Part shown: in pieces, positions 1 to 12,189 of the stretch
How positions within the stretch are numbered: position 1 is the first letter of the stretch
Layout: every line of letters begins with the position of its first letter
Origin: Eublepharis macularius
Lineage: Eukaryota > Chordata > Lepidosauria > Squamata > Eublepharidae
Length of the DNA: 64,000 bases
Direction of reading: 5' to 3'
NCBI RefSeq assembly: GCF_028583425.1
Contig: NC_072791.1
Location: forward strand, 32,123,368 to 32,187,367
Position numbers and translations under genes: made by a program
Notes under the pieces: model-generated
Seen by the model: only the letters and a program-made list of their open reading frames with translations
Databases searched by the model: none
Told to the model about the DNA's origin: nothing

Positions 1-771
1 TTATTATTGCATTACATTTATCCTTTTTTGTTTCCCACTGGTTTCATTTATGGCTACAGCCGTTTTGTTTTGTTTTTCATTCAATTTTAAAGAAGATTTC
101 TACGCCACTGAAGTGACCCTGCCAAATTTTAGGTCCACAGAGGAAACAGTCCCAGTTTTATTATTCTTTAACAGGCAAGATATATTTAACACCTTTGTTC
201 CCCAAGTCTCTAAATGAGATATTTTTCAGAACGGTACCCTTCACTAAAATACCCATCCCTGCTAATTTCAAAAAAGCAGAACAAAGGGTTCCAGTTTAAT
301 AGGCAATTAAAATTCTAACTTGCAGGACAGGCAAGCTGCAGATGATTGGTGCTCCTAGAATTAGCTTGAACAAAAAGATATTTGGCACCCCAAGGAAGGA
401 AGGCAGAACATCAGATGGGACAAGGGGAGCCATTTGGCCTCCCAAGAAGGGCACACAAAGTTTTAAATAAACAAATAAAACCTCCCCCTAGACTTTATTC
501 CTCCCCACCCCAACTTCCTCTTTCACTAATTCCCTCCCCCTGGCAGCTTCTATGCGGGAAAACTATGTCCCAATTGTGCAGTGGCAGCCACTGCAGCTAC
601 TTGCACAGTGGGGAACTCACAAGAATTTGCAAGGATGCTTCACTTTCCCCTGTATCCCCACTCTATGTCCTCTTTCCCTCCTCCTGCCAACCCCCATATT
701 ATCACATTCCCCTGCTGCCTTCTCTCCTTCTCACTCACAAAGCAACATATCTGCCAACGTATCTTTAGCTA
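1..771. other. No recognisable gene or repeat
   Basis: AT-rich sequence with pyrimidine-rich patches near 480-740. The short open frames here lack conserved motifs and splice context and are treated as chance. Confidence 0.5.
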
Positions 772-1005
772 GGTTGATATTTATTTTTTTCTTTTATACT
801 CTGATTTTCTCCATAATGGGGGCCCAAAGCAGCTTACATCATTCTCCTCTCCATTTTATCCTTGCAACAACCCTGTGAGGCAGGTTAGGCTAAGAACACG
901 TGACTGGCAAGAAGTCGCTAACGGAGCTTTCATGGCTGAGTGGCATTTGAACCTGGATTCCCCAGATCCTGTTCTGAAACGTTAACTACTACACAACACT
1001 GCCTT
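772..1005 (-). mobile_element. tRNA-derived SINE, minus orientation
   Basis: The segment reads, on plus, as the reverse of a familiar amniote SINE: a TTTAT-type tail, then CCCAAAGCAGCTTACATC, CAACCCTGTGAGGCAGGTTA, a CCAAG-type block and finally GTTAACTACTACACAACACTG. That end is the reverse complement of a tRNA-like A box (TGTGTAGTAGTTAA). It is moderately diverged. Confidence 0.7.
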
Positions 1006-3084
1006 TTGTGGAATGGCTGTTGTTGAATAGTAGCAAGCAGCCAGGCCTAGATGAATCATATAAATCTCATGGGAACAAGTCACCTGAGGCCTAGAAAGGG
1101 CCATGCCTCCTCTTCTCCCTGCCTTTTACTGACAGAAACCAAGATTTGAAGGCTGACAATACTGTTGTGGTTGCCTAGCAACAATCACTGAAGGCATTTG
1201 TTTTTAAAGCTATAAAATGGAGCTTCTATTATTTTAGGCTTTTTATTTTGTTGTTGAGGTTTTTTTTTTTTAAGATTTCATTTCCCCCCCCTGCAAACCT
1301 CCAGCTTTTCTCAGGTTTGTAATAAGATCTGTCTTGTCTGTTCATGATGACTCCAATCTATGGATTTAAGTATCCACAGATTTGGCCATGTTGAGAACTA
1401 GACAGGAGGAGGCAGTGTTCTGAATGAGTTAGAGACAGATTTCTGAGGGAGAATTGGCTGGTTGGCTGCATTTTGAAAGGAGTTACTGAATGACAACTTA
1501 CATGTTCCACAGCTCACTAAAAGGCAGAAGAGAAGGAAATAGTGTAAAGGTCACTTAAAGGATGATAAATAACAGTCTCTCTGAAGAAGAACTTCCAGAA
1601 GGAGACACCTCCCTCCAGTTGCTACCAGATGGGATTTCATTTTCTTATCTTGGAATTCCATTGCCTGAAATCTAAATATAAACTCATTATTCCCTAAACA
1701 AAACAGTATTCTGAATAAAATCGTGTTGGTGTCTAACTGTATTTTCATAACACATCACAGAGGGCAGGTTATGGCAAGCCGGAACTGTACCAAACAAATT
1801 TGTTGTCGAGTCCCTATAGAGGTTCCATGGCAAGATCATTAACACTTTAAAAATAAACACTCAAATGGCTTTCTGTCCAAAGTTAATTTGTACATGTAAG
1901 GAGCAGGTGGAAGGGCATTTGGAAAGACTGGCATTTTAAATCTCATCCCAGCTTGTTAAAGCAAGAGAAATTGCTGACTAGATGGATGGCTAACTTTGCA
2001 GAGTGAGCACAAAGATATGCACGAGAGCTCCAGGCAGTATCAAGGGGCGGGGGGGGAATTTGGATCAGAGCAGCAGGGAGAGCAGATGATGAGCCTTTCC
2101 ATGGCTACCATTTCCCTCTTCGGCTGTTGGACCCACTCATGAGGGAGAGGAAGCAACTGGGATGCAATATGGAGCAGATAACGGTGGTTGGCAGGGAGAG
2201 CAAGCCCTCTTCCTCCACCACTTTTCCTCCCACCCACCCCCCAATTTTTAAAATTTAAATATGCATTATAAACAGTTACAAAGTCAAGAAAAATAACTAG
2301 TGGTACAAAATAAGTTTTCCACTACATACATTTAGAGTAACTTAGATAATACTGACTCCAAAATATTTTTATATACAAATGTATCTTCATAGTTTATAAG
2401 TAAAGTACAATAATTTGGCGTCACTAAGACAGGTAATAACTTGTATCTTAACATTATTCCTAATGCTTATAATTCTTCTTTTTCCTTTTTACTATGGTAA
2501 TAGTTAGAATATTAGTGAGAACCTCCACCACTTCTTCACTCCAAATTTCTTTTGAAGCTGCTTTATAGGAGTGGCAATCCATGTATTTTCATGTAAGGTA
2601 CAGTAAGCCTCTCAGAGTGATTATTAAGTTGTGGTAGAGTGATTGTTGGCAGCTACGATATGTTTAAGACCATTAAAATGTGGGTATATAAAGTTTGGCA
2701 AAATATTCAAACTGTCATAATTAACAGAGCTTGTATTTTAAAGAGACGGTAGACGGTTTAAATCTACTTTTTATAAATGCTGGAAACTTTTTTAGATTGT
2801 TTCAGTCAGCTAGGTTAGTCTGCATTAGAACAGCAAGAAGATTTTCAGGGTATAAGATTTGGCCTTGAATCTTGCTTTTATAAATTTCATGGAACAAAAA
2901 TATGGGTTTACAATTGCTCTGCATTGTTATAAAGAATGGTAACAATCAAGTTAATATATACTTGAGCACAGAGCTCTGTAGAGTGCTCCATGCATGTCTA
3001 TTACTTGCTAGTGTTGCATTGTTTTTATAGAGCACAGTTATTTGTAATTTTTGTAAAAATCAAAACTAAACACAGGCAACAAAT
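1006..3084. other. Intergenic sequence without identified features
   Basis: Mostly AT-rich unique-looking sequence. The part from about 2230 to 2950 is especially AT-rich and could be an old LINE 3' region, but I cannot name one. No gene is supported. Confidence 0.4.
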
Positions 3085-3408
3085 TGGAATGGGTTCAGAA
3101 GTAGGCAAGGGAAAAGATGGTCTAATTTTCTGGGCAAAAGGCTAAAGGAACGAGGTACGCTCAGCCTGGGGAAGTGAAGGCTGAGGGAGGTGTGATGACA
3201 CTCTTCGCCTTCAGAAAGGCCGGTCACATGCAAGAGGGCAAGGCCTCTGCTGCTTAAGCGGACAAGGCAAAATCTAAAAGATATAAGTTACAGGAGGCTA
3301 AGTTTAAGTAGAACATTAGAGGAAAACTCTTAATGGCAATTTGACAATGGAACCAGTTACCAGACTCCCTCACTGGAGGTCTTCAAGGAAATACTGGACA
3401 GACAAACT
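3085..3408 (+). mobile_element. CR1-like LINE 3' fragment
   Basis: Broken translation in the plus direction resembles the CR1 tail of the ORF and the region just after it: an RNE-rich segment, GAGGTGTGATGACACTC, then ACTCTTAATGGCAATTTGAC followed by AATGGAACCAGTTACC and CTGGAGGTCTTCAAGG. These last phrases are the typical 'rWNqLP..sLeVFK' end of CR1 ORF2. Frameshifts are present and the usual 3' octamer repeats are missing, probably because a short inverted-repeat element follows directly at 3408. Confidence 0.6.
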
Positions 3409-3520
3409 AGGGTTGCCAGCCTCCAGGTGGTGGCTGGAGATCTCCGGGAATTACAACTGATCTTCAGGCCATAGAGATCAGTTCCCCTAGAGAAAATGGC
3501 TGTTTTGGAGGGTGCACAGT
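3408..3520 (+). mobile_element. Truncated TAGGGTTGCCA short inverted-repeat element
   Basis: Begins CTAGGGTTGCCAGCCTCC and continues GGTGGCTGGAGATCTCC, AATTACAACTGATCTTCAGG and AGATCAGTTCCCCTAGAG. This is the left part of the family seen in full at 40461-40631 and 45810-46015. The right terminus is absent. Confidence 0.7.
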
Positions 3521-3562
3521 TTTCAAAGCTTTTGTGGACAACAACAACAAATGCTGGAAAAA

Positions 3563-4424
3563 ACATCCACATTACTCATTCTAAGTCGCATGTTCCCCAC
3601 ATTCCCCATGCAATCCCAAGTGCCGGTCACATTACCTCATTAAACAGACGCATTTCATTTGCATTTCTCCCGAATATGTGGTCACAGGTTTTCAACGGGA
3701 GTTTCACGGTGGCCGTGAACGGGCCAATGCGCAATTTACGCGGTTTTTTTAAAAAACCACCCCCCTTCCTGTCTCTCCGGCCGTTCCGAGAGTTCCTATT
3801 GGCTGATTCAACTTGCAAGTGCTCCGTAGTCTGCAAAAGACTGTTTTTTACTTCATAGCATTGGATTTATTGATTATGCTGTTTCTGAATCAAATCTGGT
3901 AGTTTGAAAAATCATTTTGGGGTGAATCCATCCTCAGAACGGACTCGCGAAACTTCCTTTTTAACTGTTTTTTATTTTATATTACTGTAATATCGAAATT
4001 ACGAAATATCGAAATAATGACATTCCAAGGAAGTGAAACTTCAGTAAAATTCAGATACTGAACTGTCCTGCATAGGAAATGCCCACGAAAGCTTCCCACA
4101 TGCTTCCAAATTTCCAAAAAAGAAACAGGAGACAGCCATCAGTGCTGTCAGTGGTGGAAAGAGAGGCATCATTATCTTCAATGATGTTTCTTTATAAGGC
4201 AAGATTGAAATAACGGAAAAGTGCGCTCAAAAAAATAAAAAAAATGGGCGGGAAAAAAGGTCCCGCCCAAAAAAAACGGTTTTCAAGCGGCCATGTGACA
4301 GGAGGGACGCGCGAGAAAGACGGATTAGAAGCAGGAATGTGAACGAAGAGGGAAAAATCGTGGATTGGAGGCAAACGGAAGATATCCGATAAACATGCGG
4401 GTAATGGGTGAATGTGGATTTGAC
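3563..4424. mobile_element. Long terminal-inverted-repeat element, copy 1
   Basis: Left end ATCCACATTACTCATTCTAA and right end GGTGAATGTGGATTTGACC are inverted relatives of each other. Nearly the whole 860-base interior is repeated at 13002-14234 at high identity, including TGGTCACAGGTTTTCAACGG, CCGGCCGTTCCGAGAGTTCC and GTCCCGCCCAAAA. It has no transposase-like reading frame, so it is a non-autonomous DNA transposon by structure. I cannot assign a superfamily because no clear target duplication is visible. Confidence 0.75.
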
Positions 4425-4929
4425 CATAGACAGTTCCAAATTATCTGTTACAATGGAGATCTGTGTCTGAATCAACGTTTTCTGTAAAATGAAAAAACAG
4501 TCATATCCAGGGAGATAACCTTGACTGTGAAAAAGACACACTCAAGTCATCTTGCATGTATCTTTATTTAATTATTTATTGGATATTATTGAATTATTGA
4601 ATGGTATATTTATTATGAATTATTTATCAGTACTTTAGCACTTTGTATTATGCACTGAACTTTATAAAAATTACAATTTTAAAAAATAAAAATTCACAAA
4701 ATTTACATATAATTATTTCTGTAGACCTTCAAGGTTTCTCCTTCTTTTGTGTAACTGTCATGTCTGCATGCCATTCATCCATGCCATTCATGTATTCTCT
4801 GCTCTCTGTATTGATCTGACCACTATATTGATATCCTGTGTGCTTTCATGTCATGCTTATATAATGTAACCATTATAATCATGCCATCCTCGGCCTGCCT
4901 AAAAACGAAAGTACTAATGCTGAGAGAAA

Positions 4930-5109
4930 GGCTGAATCCACACGCCCTTGGCACGTCCTGGCATTGCGCTAAATGTTCGCTAAACACCCGGAAGTATAGT
5001 GTCTTTCTAGAGCAATTTCTGAATCGCGCTAGAAAGACGCTATACTTCCCGGTGTTTAGTGAACATTTAGAGCAATGCCAGGATGCGTCAAAGGCATGTG
5101 GATTTACCC
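4930..5109. mobile_element. Palindromic fold-back element sharing termini with the long TIR family
   Basis: Two arms of about 81 bases (4930-5010 and 5029-5109) are inverted copies at roughly 85 percent identity around an 18-base loop. For example TAGTGTCTTTCTAG opposes CTAGAAAGACGCTA, and CCTGGCATTGC opposes GCAATGCCAGG. The ends GGCTGAATCCACA and TGTGGATTTACCC resemble the GGGTCGAATCCACA termini of the 13002-14234 element, so it may be a deletion derivative mobilised by the same transposase. Confidence 0.8.
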
Positions 5110-7521
5110 ATTGTAGCCAGCCAGTTATCTCTGAAAGTATGCTTGTTGACCTTGCAGCTGTACCATAACTCATCACAGGGGAAAGAGGGAGTTTGATTCC
5201 TCTTAATCTTCTGCCTTTCTCTGTCCAGACAAAGCTATTATGTTCTCATGGAACTTTTTAGGATTTTCGTGCTTAAATACTAATTGCTTAAAGGGAAGGG
5301 GGAATTGTGCTCCATATATCAATAGTGTATATGCTTGTATAACCACTCCTGCCAACTTACTCCTCTCTGGATATACCTATGAACTTAATGGATCGCTAAA
5401 TAAAAACCTTTTCAACCAATGCACTGGAGTGCTTGCTGTGAGGGGTTTAGGGGTCTATCTGCCACGGACTGCCATCCCTAGAACTGACAGTAACCTCCAA
5501 CTTAAAGTCACATTTTTAAAAGACAAAAAAAGACATTTTTGTGTTGAAACTTATTACTTGGGCGTCTCTTTGTGCCTCACTCAGTAAACTTTCTCCCAAT
5601 CTAATCCAAACCAAGCCACTATGCAGCTGCTATTTACAAAGAACAAACACTGAAAGTTCTGAACACAGAATTCCTCACAAATTAATTTAGTCTGTTCCTC
5701 AGAAACTTGATAGAGAAGAAAAAAGAAATAAGAACTAGAGAACAGGAACTTCAGATGCAAGCCTAAGTAGGAGAAGAAAGAACAGACAGAAGCTCTGCAG
5801 AGAATTCATGTAATTAATGTTGGAACAGCAAATATAAATAGTAATGGATGCGTTATGTGCCATTAGAAGGAATGCTGAATGAGAACATAATTGACTGGGA
5901 GCTTAGGCAAATTTGAAAGGCAGGGGAAGTGCATTGATGGGATGTGTGTAATAATGCCCTTATCTACAAGCATCAATGGACTATTGTTAAAACGAGAAAA
6001 CCTCAATAGTATATATATAGACAATTTAATAACTCAAGAAACATATATTAAGTCTTGGACACAGACATCACTTGTTGCTCAGAGAGAACTAAGAAAATGT
6101 TCCCAAAAGGTAATATTTAAGGCTCCACTGAATGAGAAGCAGCCAGGAGTCCAGGACTCTCCAAATCCTTAAGAAAAAGTAAAGTGGGAAACTGGGCAAT
6201 TCCTGATCTTGTTTTGTGTCTTAATACATCTTCAGCAGTTGCCTTGGGGCAGTTCTCAAGCAGTTTGCAACAGCCTGTGAGCCAGCAGAGACACAGACGA
6301 CCTTTAATGGCAGTTTGCTACAATCTGTTTGCATACTCCTACTACTTAGGAGAGTGCTAGGCAGACTTCAGTTAGAGTTTGCTTTTCTCTACACATTCTG
6401 CATTGCGCTTGGACGTAGATAACGGATTGTATACACCAGTAGCAGCCACCAGTAGCCATGCATGTACATTCCCGCCCTACCCACCTTCTGTTTCTCCTTC
6501 CTCAGTGGTTCCTTTTGATTAATGAGAAGTTAATACGTGGAGTCTCAGGGCCTACATGAAAAAAAGGAGGTCAAGTGCTGCAGTGAGGAGGGGGAATCAA
6601 GTGAAAGGGCTCTCTCCTCCCTCTTGCCCTTTGTAAGCAGAAAGAGGAATGATTCTGTCTGCCAGATATACACAACACACACACACAGCTTTGCCAATTT
6701 TCTAGCTCCCATTTCCTACCACTGCTCCTGTGGATGGTGGGGAAAAATAATGTAAAAAAGAAAAAAAACTTCACTGGAAATCAGCATGATTATCACTTCT
6801 GAGAAAAATCATAAGAGTTTCTGGAGAGTCCTAGAGGTGTGATGTGACTTCCAGGTTTCCCCCAGAAGTGATGTCACATTGTCACCCTGCAGTACCCCTC
6901 CATTCCCTCTCCAGGGTTCCCTTAACACACACACATACTGGAAGTCTGTGAGGGTCTATATACTTCAGATAATATATTTCAAATAATGCATATAAGCCAC
7001 ATTTCCTCCAGGATATCAAACTCCAGGAGTTTTAGGAGGCCAATTCTTGCAGCTGCTAGTGCCCAGAGTTGCTGGTAGGGCCCACTGTCACTGACTCCCC
7101 CAACCCATGCTCCTCTGTCACCTACCTTGGGCCCTTCCCTATGCATTCATTTGCAAACGCTCTACCACCCATGCTTCCACTTCCCTGTGTTGTTGGTGGC
7201 ACTCCTGGGGGCAACAACAGCAACATTACCAGTTGCGCACATCAGCCAATGCTGTCAGGAAAAGAGTATCACTATGGTGCAGGCCACTGAAAGCATGCCT
7301 GGTAGAAGGGCTTGTGAGCAGAGGAAGGACGCACAGTCAGATAGCAGGATGTGTGCGTGGGTGGGTGGGTGGAAAAGTCAGCATGAAGGGGGCCTAGTGG
7401 TGGACAGAAAGGGGCCCCTGGGCACTGTCTGCCCAGAGCCCCCCAAAACCTGGAACACGCATATTGCATCATTATACGCTACATTCCTATAGTGCAATCC
7501 TATGCAGAATATAACTTTGGC
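5110..7521. other. Intergenic sequence without identified features
   Basis: No conserved reading frame was recognised. A short CA tract lies at about 6670-6690 and another near 6925. The open frame at 5240-5587 has no family resemblance and no splice context. Confidence 0.45.
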
Positions 7522-7740
7522 CATTTCCCATGTCTTTAAAATAGCACTTCACTCACAGAACACTCTGTGCGATTTCTGACGTCACCGTTTCCAAAACAGA
7601 GGTAGGCAGTTATGATTCCATTTTCATGGTGCCCCAAAAATGGAATCATAACTGCCTGCCTCCATTTTGGAAATGGTGATGTCAGAAATCGGACAAAGCA
7701 TTCCATGAGTGGGGCACTATTTTAAAGGCGTCGGAAAATG
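7522..7740. mobile_element. Palindromic fold-back element
   Basis: Arms of about 100 bases (7522-7624 and 7635-7740) are inverted copies around a 10-base loop. GGCAGTTATGATTCCATTTT opposes AAAATGGAATCATAACTGCC almost perfectly, and outer parts such as CTTTAAAATAG oppose CTATTTTAAAG. There is no coding capacity. It is a typical miniature inverted-repeat transposon, and its transcript would fold into a long hairpin. Confidence 0.85.
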
Positions 7741-8021
7741 TTAGGTTATGCCTGGAATAATTCTGTATGGGATGGCACCAGTAGAGATCAATGAACATGC
7801 TTAGATATGATTGAGCGAGAGGGGCTCTCCTCCTTTATTTAATATATAGAATGTCATATTTTTCTGCATAGGTGGGAAGTCCCCCAAATATGCAGAAATC
7901 CTGTCCTTACTTGTGGTTGCCCCTGTTTTGCTGTCCTACGGATAGGCATTTGACTACTACCTTCACTCCTAGATGGAATTTCCGTCAATAAAATGATTGG
8001 ATTTGAAAACTGCACATAAAA

Positions 8022-8248
8022 TAACAACAACAACAGAATACCTCTATTCTAGACAAATTAGTGCTACACTCAGAATGGTGAACAAAGTCAGTGTTATATC
8101 ATTATCTCCACAATACAGCTGGAGAGCTGGGGCTGAGAGGAGCAGCTTACCCAAGGCTACCTGCTGAGCTCATGGCAGTCATGGGATTTAAACCAGTACA
8201 GAGTTGATTTGCAACCCAGCCACTTAACCACTATGCTACAGCAGCTCT
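8022..8248 (-). mobile_element. tRNA-derived SINE, minus orientation
   Basis: The plus strand starts with an AAC-repeat tail (ATAACAACAACAACAG), then CAGAATGGTGAACAAAGTCA and CAATACAGCTGGAGAGCTGG, and ends CACTTAACCACTATGCTAC. That end is the reverse of a tRNA-like head with GTAGCATAGTGGTTAAG. The same family occurs at 38139-38358. Confidence 0.75.
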
Positions 8249-10700
8249 CGACTTACAATATAGTTTTTTTTTTAAGTTTGTCATTTGGCATAGGGTTGTC
8301 AACTGACCAGAAAAAAACCTCCATGGCCTGCCCTTATACCTTTAACAGCACCTAGATTGGTACACACACACACGCGCGCGCTTAATGTCTACACAACAAC
8401 AAACAGTTATTTAAGGCACAGGAGAGAACACCATAGTTTAATGTGAAGCTTTTCCTTCTAGTCCTTCCATCAACATCTGCTGGTTCCCCCTCTATACCAC
8501 TTTTCCTTCCAGAAATTCAGAGTTAAACGTTGCCCAGGTTTTGTATAGCAACGATATTTTGTTCAAAAACAATGGCCACCATTGTCCCTCTAAGACGTTT
8601 AAAGAAAAGCACCTTAAATTGCAAACATCATGCAATCATCGGCTCTAAAGCTGATTTCTCTTTTTCTTTTCACAAAGAACCTGTCCTTAAAAAGAAAAGG
8701 AAGTTGGTTTGCAATGGAATGGGGCTTTGTGACATCCAACCTTTATTTTCTATCAATGTGATTATTTTCCTTCAGAAAGGCAACTTGCTTTGCAGTCTAT
8801 TATTTCCTCCATGGATACAAAGAGATGTCTTTAAAAAGGTGCATAAATAAGTTTGTTTCATGTTTTAAAGGAGATCAACACGGAGATAGGCGCTCAACAC
8901 AGAGATAGCAGCTTGCAAGTTTCCACTGGGGGAAAAAAAGTAAAAAAAAAAATGGGATCAAACACAATGTCCCAATTCAATATAGGAACTTCACAGGCAA
9001 AATGTTTATATAACCTCTTTGGAAGCTATACATCTATAATGTAAAACGTACTTACAATCTCTTCAGAGTCTTTCACAAGTAATGCTCAGATGTTTTTCAT
9101 CTGAGAGGCATCCTTTACGCAAATGATTCATGCAGTATGGGAGGTGAGAAAGAACCATTTAAAAATAGAGCATATGCATTCCATCCTTCATCGATTTTGA
9201 ATTTGAATTGCAAATACAGGAAATGCAAAAAGATGCTTTCAGTGACATTTGTGAAAATGGCCTTGTCCTTCCCACATCTCATTAATATTACTATTTCTTG
9301 GTTACCAATCCTTCAGTGTTTTACCATCCATGTAGGTCTTTTGTCCCACCTTCAGGCAATAATTAAAAAAAGAATTGCTGTTGTTTGAAAAGCTGGGGAA
9401 AAGAGACAGTTCTTTAAGATATAGGTGTATGCATGTGTATTTTCAATGCACAGCACATGCATGCACATTTACTATGTTCCATGACTGGAAAATGCAACTA
9501 ACAGGTGTTTTTTGTGCTACGCATTCACTCATTGGTTTTGGTGCTAATCTGAGTTGGGGAATCTGAGTATTCCCTGACTGTAAAACAAAATGGAACAAGT
9601 AAGGCTTGTGGTGCTCTGGGAATTCTTCCCAGGGATTTACTCATTAGCCTTGGTACTCACCTGTCAATCTCAGTGTTCCCTAGCTGAAAAATGGAACTTT
9701 TTATTATGTCAGATGATCTGAACAAATCTAACTTGTTTTGGTCTGTTAAATGGAACAAATGGTATTTATTCAGCCATCCACAGACTTTACAGAGCAGGAT
9801 GTTCCCACCTCCTGCTGCAACACACCAACCCCCCATTTTATTCTTGGGGGACAGAAGCAGTGTAAGTGACAAAGGGGGGGGTGTCCTGCAGTGGGAGAGA
9901 AAAATCAGCAGATATCACTGCCCCATCTTCTACAAATGGAAAGCTGTTCCTTCATAGGAACAGCATGGGTGAGTATGTGTCAATGTCTTCTACCATTTTT
10001 TCCTAAATGCTGCTTCAGATGAATCAAGATGGTTTGCCACCCCCCCGCCAGCTGTGCCTCCCCCACTGGAACAGGACCACTACTCATGGGGTGGTGGTGG
10101 TCCTTTTTAGATTTGTTAATGCATAATTCTTTGTAAACGTGCAAGGAGAGTAACTGTGAGCAGACAGATGTTGGAAACCAAAAAAAGGTTTTAGACGCGA
10201 CTGTTGTCCCCAATGGCTGTTTCTTCCCTCTGAATGTCTAAGTTGTGAATCATACTGATAAACAGAGCCAGTGAAGCAACATCCAGCCGCATCTCAGCAG
10301 GCAGGCCAACCGGAGGCCAAGCTGTGCAAAAACGGCTTAATCAGCTATTTAATCTGATTCCATGGCAAACGCCACAGGTAGCTGCACAGAGAAAAGAAAA
10401 GGGTCTGCTTTTGAGCTCTGCCAAGTGTCAGGACATGCATCTAATGGTTTATATATCTGCACTGTGCCTTGAATTAGCACCCCAGTCTGGCAGCTCTAAC
10501 CAGCCAGCAGACAGGGCTTCTTCCCCCTGATGATGTAAGGGCGAGGGGGAGATCTCTTGTTTTTCTGCACAATGAATAATGCAGTCCTAAAGCCAAGGAT
10601 GTTCCTATTGGGCAGGGAGTCTGCTGCAGTCCCTGAAAATATACTGCAGACTCTTCTCCAAATTGCCAGTTTTCTTCTTTATTTACAAAGGTATTTTAAA
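8249..10700. other. Intergenic sequence without identified features
   Basis: An (AC)n(GC)n microsatellite lies at about 8362-8391. The remaining sequence shows no family I recognise. Short open frames are unsupported. Confidence 0.45.
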
Positions 10701-10701
10701 A

Positions 10702-10822
10702 ATCTAGAAGAGACTGTAGCTCAGTGGCAGATCATTTGCTTTGCATGCAAAAGGTCCCAAATTCAACGTCTTGCATCCCCTGTTAAAAACAGGATCTAGT
10801 AGTAAGACCTCTACAGGTAAAC
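10702..10822 (+). mobile_element. tRNA-derived SINE head, plus orientation
   Basis: Contains CTGTAGCTCAGTGGCAGA, a perfect tRNA A-box match (TAGCTCAGTGG at 10717-10727). TTTGCATGCAAAAGGTCCC and a decayed B box (AAATTCAACGTC) follow. Its sister copies are at 19310-19492 and, on minus, around 45766-46151. The 3' part is replaced by a Penelope-like tail. Confidence 0.75.
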
Positions 10823-10869
10823 AGGATTCTACCCAGCTGCTCAGTAAAGTAGCAGACTCCATCCCAGAC

Positions 10870-10905
10870 TACAGACTAACACGGCAAACTCCTTTGAACC
10901 TTTAC
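10870..10905 (+). mobile_element. Terminal fragment of a Penelope-like element tail
   Basis: GACTACAGACTAACACGGCA followed by AACTCCTTTGAACC matches the end of the tail that closes the element at 27420-27995 (ACTACAGACTAACACAGCTA). It directly precedes another tail of the same family, giving a head-to-tail arrangement. Confidence 0.65.
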
Positions 10906-11130
10906 ACAAGCAAACTGATCCCCACATCAAAAGGAGCTGTTTGCATCTCCATATCAAAGGAGTTGTTTACATCCCTCCTCTCCTCCTCCCCTCCCCTCTC
11001 CTCCTCTATATTTGACCCGTTTCTTTCTGCCCTCCATGCATCTGATGAAGAGAACTGTGATTCTCAAAAGCTTAGGCTACAATAAAATTGGTTAGTCTTA
11101 AAGGTGCTGCTGGACTCTTTTTGATTTTTC
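10906..11130 (+). mobile_element. Penelope-like element tail with hammerhead-like core
   Basis: Matches the region 27776-27960 closely: CATATCAAAGGAGTTGTTT, a pyrimidine-rich stretch, TTTGACC.GTTTCTT, CCCTCCATGCATCTGATGAA, and GTTAGTCTTAAAGGTGCTGC. A hammerhead-like core runs 11042-11079: CTGATGA, a stem GAGAA..TTCTC, then AAAA where GAAA is expected. The G-to-A change should inactivate it. Confidence 0.75.
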
Positions 11131-11234
11131 ATCCCAACTTTGAGTATTCTCCTCACCGTGTGAAGGTGACAAGCGCTTGGACACTTGGCAATACTTCTTT
11201 AAATATATATATATTATAAATGATTTCATAAATT

Positions 11235-11346
11235 GACACTGCAATCCTATGCAGAGTTTCAGCTCCATTCAAGTGGTGATATGTTCGTTTAAGCCCACTG
11301 ACTTCAATGCACTTCGAAAGGTGCAGCTCTGCTTAGGATGGCACCG
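11235..11346. mobile_element. Short palindromic repeat, decayed
   Basis: GCAATCCTATGCAGAGTTTC at the left and AGCTCTGCTTAGGATGGCAC at the right are imperfect inverted repeats around AAGCCCACTGACTTCAATG. The same type recurs in cleaner form at 36565-36650 and as remnants near 16413-16492. Confidence 0.6.
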
Positions 11347-11349
11347 TAA

Positions 11350-12189
11350 ATCTTCCTTTGCCTTTTGCAGAACAGCCTGCCTTTTGAAGAATAACTGGGG
11401 ATATGGCTTAATTAATCATGTAGTAATTACACCAAATCATGGTACTTTATTTGACAAGAGTTGCCGACTAGCTCAGCTGGAAGCAAAGAGAAATAGCAGG
11501 GATAATTTGCCTTCAGGGTCTTGTGGTAGCGAGGCAATTAGTCGCATCAGTGCCATAACATATTTCCCTAGGAACAGGCTGCTAAATTACATGCTGATTT
11601 ACAGCACCGCTAGGTCCAAGGGGTGCTGTGAACCAGCAAAGGAAAGTCTCCTCCCCTCCTTCCTGCTGGGCTCACTTAAACAACAGACGCCTCTGGAAGG
11701 TGTTCAGCAGTCAAACGCGACTGTGGCAATCAGATGTAAGCCAATCACTGGGTCGGTTTGATTCAGCAACAAATGACTCGAACACCTGCTCAATAGGTCG
11801 GCCTTGTTTTTCTTTTCAAAATGCTGCTGGTACAAACAGATCAGCAACTATTAATATGGCTAAGGCCTTCTTAGACAAACCACCAAATGGTAGGATATTT
11901 TTTAAAACGCAGCATTTATTATGTAGTGGTTGAAAGGTAACTTACTGCTGAGCTGAGCAGCGGCACAGTAAACACGGGGTGGGGGGAACTGGGCTGTGAA
12001 AGAACATGCATGCATGAAAAGCTGATTGCCACAGCTTAGGAAGCAGCAGGGTGAAACAACCTGCTGAACAGTCACCAAACAGATGAACGATTCATTAAAA
12101 AAAAAAACAACACCCAGTTTGTGGCTGGCAGACATGAGCCAAACCGGTGTTGTTCAAGCATCCCTAGATCTAATATGAGGCTCACTGAG
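11350..12189. other. Unassigned sequence
   Basis: No repeat family or exon was recognised. The 170-codon open frame at 11249-11761 begins inside the palindromic repeat above and lacks any family motif. Confidence 0.4.

Noticed and set aside
11249..11761. 170-codon open frame on plus
   Set aside because: It begins in a palindromic repeat and has no conserved motif or exon-like boundaries.
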